Assembly (NCBI GenBank): GCA_009733775.1
Contig: WOGZ01000583.1
Coordinates: forward strand, 1-13,632
Reading direction: 5' to 3'
DNA from: Alectoria sarmentosa
Lineage: Eukaryota; Ascomycota; Lecanoromycetes; Lecanorales; Parmeliaceae
DNA length: 13,632 nucleotides
The notes under the pieces: generated by a model
Database searches by the model: none
The model's input: only the letters and a program-made list of their open reading frames with translations
What the model was told of the DNA's origin: nothing
Shown here: in pieces, positions 8,017 to 13,632 of the stretch
How the letters are laid out: every line of letters starts with the position of its first letter
How positions within the stretch are numbered: position 1 is the stretch's first letter
Made by a program: the position numbers and the translations under genes

Positions 8017-9252
8017 AGAGAAATTAAAGTCGCATTTGAAATTGCGTATAAGAAATCGTATCGATTAATGAAAAAATTAATTCGAGAATTGTAATTTTAT
8101 AATAATTAAATACGTTTATTTTATATTAATTCCGATATATTATCGAAATAACGTTAAAAAAATAATAAAAAATGAGTTTTTAATTTTAAAAGATTATTAT
8201 AATATAATAATCGTTTTTATATTTTTAAAAATAATGTTATTAAAAAAGAATTCATTAATCATTATTATAATAATTTATTATTTAAACATTTTAACGTTGC
8301 GAAAACGCATAAACTTTTTATTCGAAAATATTATTAAAACGAATTTTTAAAAAAGATTATAAAATATATAAAATTTTATAATATATATTAACGAACGAAA
8401 TCGTCGCGACATTAATTATATAATAAATTTAATTCGCTTTTCGTTATTATAAAGTTATAAAAAAAACTTTTTATAAATTTCGTTATAAGTTTATTATTAA
8501 GTAAGTTTAAAAACGTTATATATAACGTTATTTTAATAATAATAAATCGATTTATAAAAATAATTAAATATTTATTTATGAAAATCACGATCGATATCGT
8601 TACGCTAACGAAAATGTTTTATAATAAAATAATATATCGTTATAATATATTAAACGATATCGTTAACGATCGAGACTTTATATTTATTAATAACTTTTAA
8701 TTAATCGTTTATTTTCATTTTAAAATCAAATAACGTTTAAATATCGTTTTTTATTTATAAATCGATAAATAAATTAAACGACAAAATTAATGTTAAAACA
8801 TTTTTTACGTATATTTATTAATGATAAATAAACGAATTAAGTTAAACTATTATTAATAATAAAATTTATATATATAAATGATTAACATTTTTTATCAAAA
8901 TAACATTATTTTTTTTAATGTATAATTATTATCTTGAAATTCGATGAAAAATCGAAAACGATTTCGTTAAAAAAAAGATATTCGTTATAAATAATAAAAT
9001 AAAAAGATTATAAACATTATAAAATGAAATTACGAATCGCCTTTAAAGCGTTATAATAATTTAAATTAAATAATATAATAAATCGCATTAATTTTAAAAT
9101 TATGAAATAAGCGATTTAATAATGTTAATAATTTAAAATTTCAAATAAAACGTTTAAATAAAAAGTTATTTCATAAATTCGTAAGATTTTTTCGAATCAC
9201 GAATAAAATAAACGCGTAAACGTATCGATTGCTATTATCTTTTTTTCTATAA
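8017..9252 (+). pseudogene. Host Ty3/gypsy integrase with GPY/F-like end
   Basis: Same register as the RNase H. NHYYNNLLFKHF (8257-8292) is the H-x-x-x-x-H part of the zinc-binding domain, with one His to Tyr. The Cys pair reads Tyr at 8377 and 8386 in FYNIY*RTKSSRH (C-x2-C-Q-R-x-K). FINFVISLLLSK (about 8470-8505) is the M-D-F-I-x-x-L-P-x-S strand, with catalytic Asp at 8476 now Asn. NDIVNDRDFIF (about 8653-8685) is S-I-V-S-D-R-[GD]-S-x-F, with the second Asp (8668) intact. FYL*IDK*IKRQN (8749-8787) is F-H-P-Q-T-D-G-Q-T-E-R-Q-N, with the Glu now Lys. KRLNKKLFHKFVRFFRI (9148-9198) matches K-R-P-S-K-K-L-x-x-K-F-x-G-P-F-x-I, with Gly to Arg and Pro to Phe. The register is unbroken for about 1.7 kb from 7528. 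Confidence 0.9.
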
Positions 9253-9889
9253 TTTATAATATTTTTTATATATCGTTATTTAAATTTTATCATCATCGCG
9301 AATGCGCGAAAAAAATGAATGTTTCATTTATATAAATTTTTAATTTTATCGATGACGATAAAATGTGAAAGATTAAAAAAATATCGATAAAATAAAAAAT
9401 AAAAAAGACGTTTAATATAAAATTAAATAAATTGATTGAAACAATAAATATAATTGATAAATATTAAACGAAAATATTTTAAATGCTAACGATTTAATTA
9501 ATGTTCTTAATAAATAATCGAGTAATAAACGAGAATAATAAAATAAAAAACTCGATTTTAAAGAGTTTAATTAATTATATAAAACATTATCGCGTAATAA
9601 ATTAAAATAACGTTATAAAATTTAAATGCTTATCGAAAATTGTGATATTTAAAAACGATATTTTTATTACGAGCGCGTTTTTAAATTTTTATTATAATGA
9701 ACTTATATATTAAAAAATAATATTATTATTTATTATTTAAATTATAAAATGCTATAACGAAAATGTGTTATATTAAAATATATTTTATTATTATAAATAT
9801 AATTCTTAAAAATTTTTTTTAGAGATATTATTGAAAAAGTTATTTTGAATTTTTTATGTTAATGTTATCGTAAAAATGAATCGTTATTT
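9253..9889. other. Distal end of host element / junction, unresolved
   Basis: The host register can be followed a little further (pieces such as ANARKK and CERLKKYR near 9300-9400, where a C-terminal or chromodomain-like tail would lie), but stops become dense and no motif is certain. The host 3' LTR should start somewhere here. Its partner is outside the window, so it cannot be found by self-comparison. The boundary with the minus-strand elements to the right was not located. Confidence 0.4.
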
Positions 9890-10330
9890 AATTTTGTTAC
9901 GTTTTTTCGATATTGTAAATCTCGCGATCGAATATTAAATTGAAAACGAATTTTTTAAAAAAGTCGATGATATAACGTTATCATTATTTATAAAATCATT
10001 TATTGAAATAATATTCGATTTTAAATTCTTCGAAAAAGATTTATCGTTATTCGTTAATTTTTTTTCGAATTTATATAAATTATTAAACTTTTATTTTTAA
10101 AGCGTGTTTATATTCTTTAATTCGTTAATATATTCATTTATCGCGTCGAACTCACGTTATAAATTAACAATAAAAATAAAAATAATCGAAATTATCGTTA
10201 TCGTGCGCTCTTATTATTTGCGTTATTGAATAATTTTCTTATCGATGTGCGTTTATGCGGGAGTAAAATCAAATATTAAATTATAACGTTATATACGTCG
10301 TAAATTCTTTCGGATTTTATTTAAATAAAT
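9890..10330 (-). pseudogene. Minus-strand Ty3/gypsy integrase fragment
   Basis: On the minus strand from about 10135 down, Y*RIKEYKHALKIKV and then RITINLFRRI match the block C-Q-R-x-K-x-x-x-H-x-x-x-G-x-L-Q-P-x-P-I-P ... W-x-x-I-x-x-D-F-x-x-x-L, with a Cys read as Tyr and Gln as TAA. Near 9940-9915 FNLIFDREIY resembles I-S-D-R-G-x-x-F with Ser to Phe and Gly to Glu. The distance between these blocks (about 195 bases) is shorter than the about 290 seen in the inner plus-strand element, so a deletion or a wrong second match is possible. It lies downstream, on the same strand, of the RT connection and RNase H at 11080-11830. Confidence 0.55.
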
Positions 10331-11079
10331 AAATCAAAGTTCAACGCAATAATCGATGTTACGCTTATTTATTTTATATTTAATATAAAAATTTTTTTTA
10401 TCGCGAATATATAAATCGTTTTTTTTATAAAAATAAGTTTTATATAATAAATCGATTATTATAAATTATTAACGATGTCGATTATTAAACGATGATAAAA
10501 TGAAATAATTGATAATTAATAATTGCGATTATTGAGCGATAATGAATTTATTATTAATAATGTTAATAATAATAATAATATTATTATTGTTAATGTTAAT
10601 ATTATTATTTTATTATATAAAATATTTATAAAACGTGTTAACGAAATTATTAAACGTAAATAACGAAATTGCGATATTTATAATAATCTTGAATTTATGT
10701 TATAACGAAAAGATTATATACGAAATTAATTATAATGTTATCATTATCGCATAATTAAATCAAACATTCACGAATAAAATAAAAAAAATTGTAAAAAAAA
10801 AAACAAAAAAAAATTAAACTTTTATATATAATTTAACGTCGCGATGCGACAACGAGCGAATATTAAATAATAACGCGCGCCTTAATAATGTTAACGAATG
10901 TATGTTATTATTGTGATGTTTACAAAATACGTCGCCTCTCAATTTTGTTATTGTTTTTTAATATTAAAAAAACGAAATCGTTAAATTTAAAACATCGTTA
11001 TTAAAGATTAAATAAACGAATGTATATAATAAAGAAAGATTTTTATCGATTACGTCGTTTTATTAAAAATGTTTATAAT
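10331..11079. other. Unassigned stretch with TAA palindrome and CpG patch
   Basis: No motif was recognised on either strand. It should hold the end of RNase H and the start of integrase of the minus-strand gypsy if that element is continuous, but the spacing is about 370 bases longer than in the inner element. It contains a perfect 18-base AAT/ATT palindrome (10571-10588) inside a longer TAA-type run. It also contains a CpG-dense patch (10835-10940, with GTCGCGATGCGAC and ACGCGCGC) in which one plus-strand register is open for 32 codons. Neither is enough for a gene call. Confidence 0.45.
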
Positions 11080-11830
11080 TTAACATTTTAAAAAAATGTT
11101 ATAAAATTAATAATATAACATAATTGTTATTATTATTTAACGCTGAAAAATTGTTTTATTACGAATTATAATGTTGCGTTATAAAAATAATGATTTTATA
11201 ATAACTCTTTTCTCTTATTTTCTTTATAAGATTTAAAAGTTTTTTAATAAACATTATATAAAATTCTTTTTTTAATACAAATATTTAAAAATTAAAGTTT
11301 AAAGAAAAAGATAATTATTAAATCGAATAATCGTATACGTTTTATATAAAATATGCGTTATCGTGATATTATCTTTTATAAAATTTTATGAAAATTAAAA
11401 AATTCAAATTCACTTAAATTGATTTCGCAATTATCTCGCTGATAAAAATATTTAATAAATATATATTTATTTAATACGCCTTAAGGTTTTCTTTTAATTC
11501 TTAAAAATTAGTTTTATCACACAATTTAATCATTGAACTCAATAATAATATTACGTTTTTTATATATATTTATTTATTTACGTTTGCTTAATAACGTAAA
11601 TAATACGTTTTATATAATGCGACGAACTTGATAAAGTCTCGCATAAATCGATAATAATAATTAATAAATTTTAAAAATTGACGAACTTCGTGCATTATTA
11701 TTAATATTAATTAATTTTTAATAATATTAATCTTTATCGTAATAAATTTAACATAATTTATCTTAAACTCGTATTTATAAAATTCGATTATTTCGATTTC
11801 AATATTACATTTTTTTGATTTCGCATAAAT
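11080..11830 (-). pseudogene. Minus-strand Ty3/gypsy RT connection and RNase H
   Basis: Read on the minus strand, KKCNIEIEIIEFYKYEF (11815-11762) matches the S-K-C-x-F-x-x-x-E-[IV]-x-F-L-G-[YF] turn after the RT palm. HEVRQFLKFINYYYRFMRDF (11692-11633), followed by IKFVALY, matches the V-x-x-F-L-G-F-x-N-[YF]-Y-R-R-F-I-x-x-[FY]-S-x-I-x-x-P-L connection that precedes RNase H in Ty3/gypsy and is absent from Ty1/copia. CDKTNF*ELKENLKA (about 11530-11475) fits C-x-x-A-F-x-x-L-K-x-x-L. Further down the RNase H strands are weak. Going upstream, RT text becomes uncertain between about 11830 and 12030, and the copia-like RT begins beyond that. The palm of this gypsy may therefore be deleted or displaced. 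Confidence 0.78.
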
Positions 11831-11872
11831 TTCGATTTTTTATAACTTTTAAAAAATTATTCTTAAATGTTC

Positions 11873-11911
11873 AATATATTTTCTCAAATTGTTCGAGAAA
11901 ATTAATATATT
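11873..11911. repeat. Imperfect inverted repeat
   Basis: The arm AATATATTTTCTC (11873-11885) pairs with GAGAAAATTAATATATT (11895-11911) after a two-base bulge, with a 9-base loop. It lies inside minus-strand gypsy coding relic sequence, so it may be fortuitous in such A/T-rich DNA. Confidence 0.5.
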
Positions 11912-12029
11912 ATTTAAATATACGATTATAAACTTATTTAAATACGATTTAAAAATGTTATTTATTAATATATATAAAGAAATGAAGTAAAATTAAGTTA
12001 AAATATCTTAAATTTATATATATAATTAA

Positions 12030-12460
12030 TTAAAAAATTAAATTAGTTTTCTTTTTCGAATAATTCTTGAATAGCGGCTTTAAATCTTTCGAGCGCTTTT
12101 ATTAAAAATTTATATATAAAAATCTTACATCTTTTGCTTTTTACTCTTTTATAAATATAATAAATTAAGGCTCATAAATTAAATTCATGATACTCAAGGC
12201 AAATGAAGGCGAAACGAATTTAAAAAACGTCGATCAAGCGAACTCTGCTTGCTTTTTTATACGTATATAATTTACTTTTATTGTTATATAAAAAGCATTT
12301 ACTTAATAATCTTATTTCTAATACATTTAATCGAATAATTCGATTATCTCTTTAATAAATCGTTTAAAATCATAATAAATAAATCGACTTTATTAATAAT
12401 TCGATTTAAAATTATATATAATTAATTATAAGCGAAAACCTTCAATTATAAACATAAGTC
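12030..12460 (-). pseudogene. Minus-strand reverse transcriptase fragment, probably Ty1/copia
   Basis: The minus-strand register from 12443 holds to about 12172 without a length change. It reads EGFRL*LIIYNFKSNY, then KRFIKEIIELFD, then DY*VNAFYITIK, then KFVSPSFALS. The N-A-F block fits the [DN]-x-x-x-A-F-x-x-x-x-[LI] palm strand of fungal Ty1/copia RT. After one register change, LIKALERFKAAIQELFEKEN (12106-12047) followed by *FNFLIN fits the copia block I-x-x-[FL]-K-x-x-L-x-x-x-F-x-M-x-D-L-G-x-[LF]-x-[YF]-L-G, with Asp to Asn. A gypsy RT has no such block at this spacing. GG, CC and other non-CpG cytosines survive here (12065-12252), so the patch is less mutated. It is cut off before copia RNase H, since gypsy sequence begins near 11830. 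Confidence 0.58.
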
Positions 12461-13470
12461 GACTTATTATAAAAATTAATTTTGCGATTTATTAATCGTT
12501 ATATTAAAGATTAAACGAATTAAATATTAAATGCGTTGAAAGAAAATATATAAATTATTCGAATCGAGCGAAATAAGAAATATGCGTGATATATAATAAC
12601 GTTTATTATTATATTCGTTTTTAAAAACGTGATAATCGAATATTTTAAATTTAAGATATTTAACTTATAAACGTGTTTCATTATATAAATTTTATTATTA
12701 TTATAAATTTTTTAACAACATTATCACACAATTTTTTTTCAACTTCAAATAATAAGATGATAAAAAAATTAATTTAAAAATGTTCATTAATTCGATAAAT
12801 AAAAAAAAGTTATCTTTTTTATCAACGACTTAATCACGATTAACACACATTATTTTAATTTTAAAAAATTTATTAAAAACTTAATTATTGAATCAAACGA
12901 TGTTTTTATTAAGAATGCAAAAAATCGCTTTAAAAATATAAAAGTCAAATATTCGATATAAACTCAAATCGCGATAAATAACATCAATTAAATTTATAAT
13001 AATATTATTTAATAATTAATCGATGAATTAATTAACAATTTTTCATTTTTTATGCTTATTAAAATTTCATTATTCACATTTAAAAGATTATTTGCGAATG
13101 CTTTTATATTAACACGATTTTATTCAATTAAATTTAAATTACGAAGTTTTATATTTTTCGTAAGTTTGAGAATTTAAATGTGATTTTATAAATATAAGAT
13201 TTTTGAGATAAATATAACAATACGTTTTAATTTAACGCTTTTGATAATTAATAAAATTTGATAAAAATCGTCGCAAAAGCATATAATTATATTATTAAAC
13301 GATTTAAAATCTTTGCGAATGTTTTGAAATATACGATTAACAATCTCGATATTATAATAATTTTATATCGAAATCTCGTTTTAAAAGATTAACTCAATTA
13401 TACACAATAATTCGATTAAATCGAATTCATTTATAACATCGTAAAAAAATTAAACAATAACATTTAAAAA
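12461..13470. other. Unresolved minus-strand copia interior
   Basis: About 1 kb separates a possible integrase end from the RT, which is the normal distance in Ty1/copia elements, so this is probably the variable linker of the same polyprotein. I could not follow a register or find a motif. On the plus strand C outnumbers G here (for example 12841-12900 and 13021-13080), with many CpA; that equals a G excess on the presumed sense strand. No gene, terminator or RNA is visible. Confidence 0.4.
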
Positions 13471-13624
13471 GATCTTAAAACGAAAGTAAATGATATAATC
13501 TTCTTGAAAAAGAATAAAAGCGATATTTAAAAAAATTATAACAATTATCACCTTGAAAACCCCGCGTATTCTTCATAAAACGATATTTTAAAACATAATC
13601 TTATCAATATTCTCATAATCGTTC
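13471..13624 (-). pseudogene. Possible copia integrase C-terminal segment
   Basis: On the minus strand from 13624 a protein-like register runs DYVLKYRFMKNTRGF, then QGDNCYNFFKYRFYSFSRR (13555-13499). This resembles the end of copia integrase, where a conserved G-x-[FL]-V-G-Y-x-x-x-x-x-Y-R-[IV]-x-x-P is followed by a basic R-x-V-x-F strand. The only C4 run of the window (13560-13563) lies here, so this edge is less mutated than the rest. The match is by pattern only and the segment is cut by the window end. Confidence 0.4.
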
Positions 13625-13632
13625 AAAAAAAA

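Noticed and set aside
8512..8672. Perfect palindrome AACGTTATATATAACGTT and a cluster of CGATATCG-type inverted repeats, as a possible origin or regulatory site
   Set aside because: They fall inside host integrase core text (I-L-V-x-V-D-R through S-D-R-G), which explains the sequence. CpG-protected A/T-rich DNA makes such palindromes common.
12235..12258. CAAGC/GCTTG stem followed by six T, as a bacterial-type terminator
   Set aside because: A five-base stem inside minus-strand RT relic; the context is eukaryotic transposon DNA.
12187..12270. 27-codon plus-strand open frame with unusually mixed residues
   Set aside because: It is opposite the RT register on the minus strand. The mixed composition comes from the less mutated patch, and the frame is too short to support.
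1..13632. Bee/ant (Hymenoptera) nuclear DNA or a reduced bacterial symbiont, suggested by high A+T and CpG excess
   Set aside because: Neither explains loss of nearly all non-CpG C on both strands with transition-type ruin of three retrotransposon polyproteins. Fungal RIP-type mutation does. The taxon itself still rests on inference.

Overview
This window reads as transposon-filled, gene-free, AT-rich nuclear DNA of a filamentous ascomycete-like fungus. G+C is roughly 15-18% by eye. GG, CC and CTA/TAG are very rare, and over long stretches almost every remaining C lies in CpG. No intact gene, tRNA, rRNA or CRISPR array is visible. Read through the stop codons, however, the sequence contains long collinear remnants of retrotransposon polyproteins. 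Their substitutions fit C-to-T and G-to-A change: Gln to TAA, Trp to TAA/TGA, Cys to Tyr, Asp to Asn, Gly to Asp/Asn/Arg/Lys, Pro to Phe/Leu, His to Tyr. This is the signature of repeat-induced point mutation (RIP) or a similar two-strand cytosine-mutating defence. The fungal assignment is an inference from that signature plus the type of Ty3/gypsy pol.

Layout. (1) Positions 3-229 and 7528-9252 are two halves of one plus-strand Ty3/gypsy pol (RNase H, then integrase with a GPY/F-like module). (2) A second, nearly complete plus-strand Ty3/gypsy element (230-7527) sits inside the RNase H region of the first. It has two diverged ~240-bp LTRs (230-469, 7286-7527) and a 5-bp target duplication, GTATT (225-229, 7528-7532). 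Removing the insert and one duplication copy restores the host reading frame exactly. Inside it, in order, are an unresolved leader/gag part, a possible nucleocapsid end, protease, reverse transcriptase (RT), RNase H, integrase (to about 5713) and an unexplained 1.6-kb tail. (3) Positions 9253-13632 hold minus-strand relics: a Ty3/gypsy RT connection/RNase H and integrase (about 11830 down to 9890) and, further right, a probable Ty1/copia integrase end and RT (13624 to 12030).

The order of events that can be read is: the host gypsy inserted, the second gypsy inserted into it, then both were hypermutated. The host 3' half keeps one open register over about 1.7 kb without a length change, so its decay is almost purely by substitution. 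The inner element has at least two frame breaks in RT. Copies of the LTR differ mainly by transitions, and where a CpG differs between them it is TpA in the other copy.

All domain calls come from reading translations by eye and comparing them with remembered family motifs. No database search was run.
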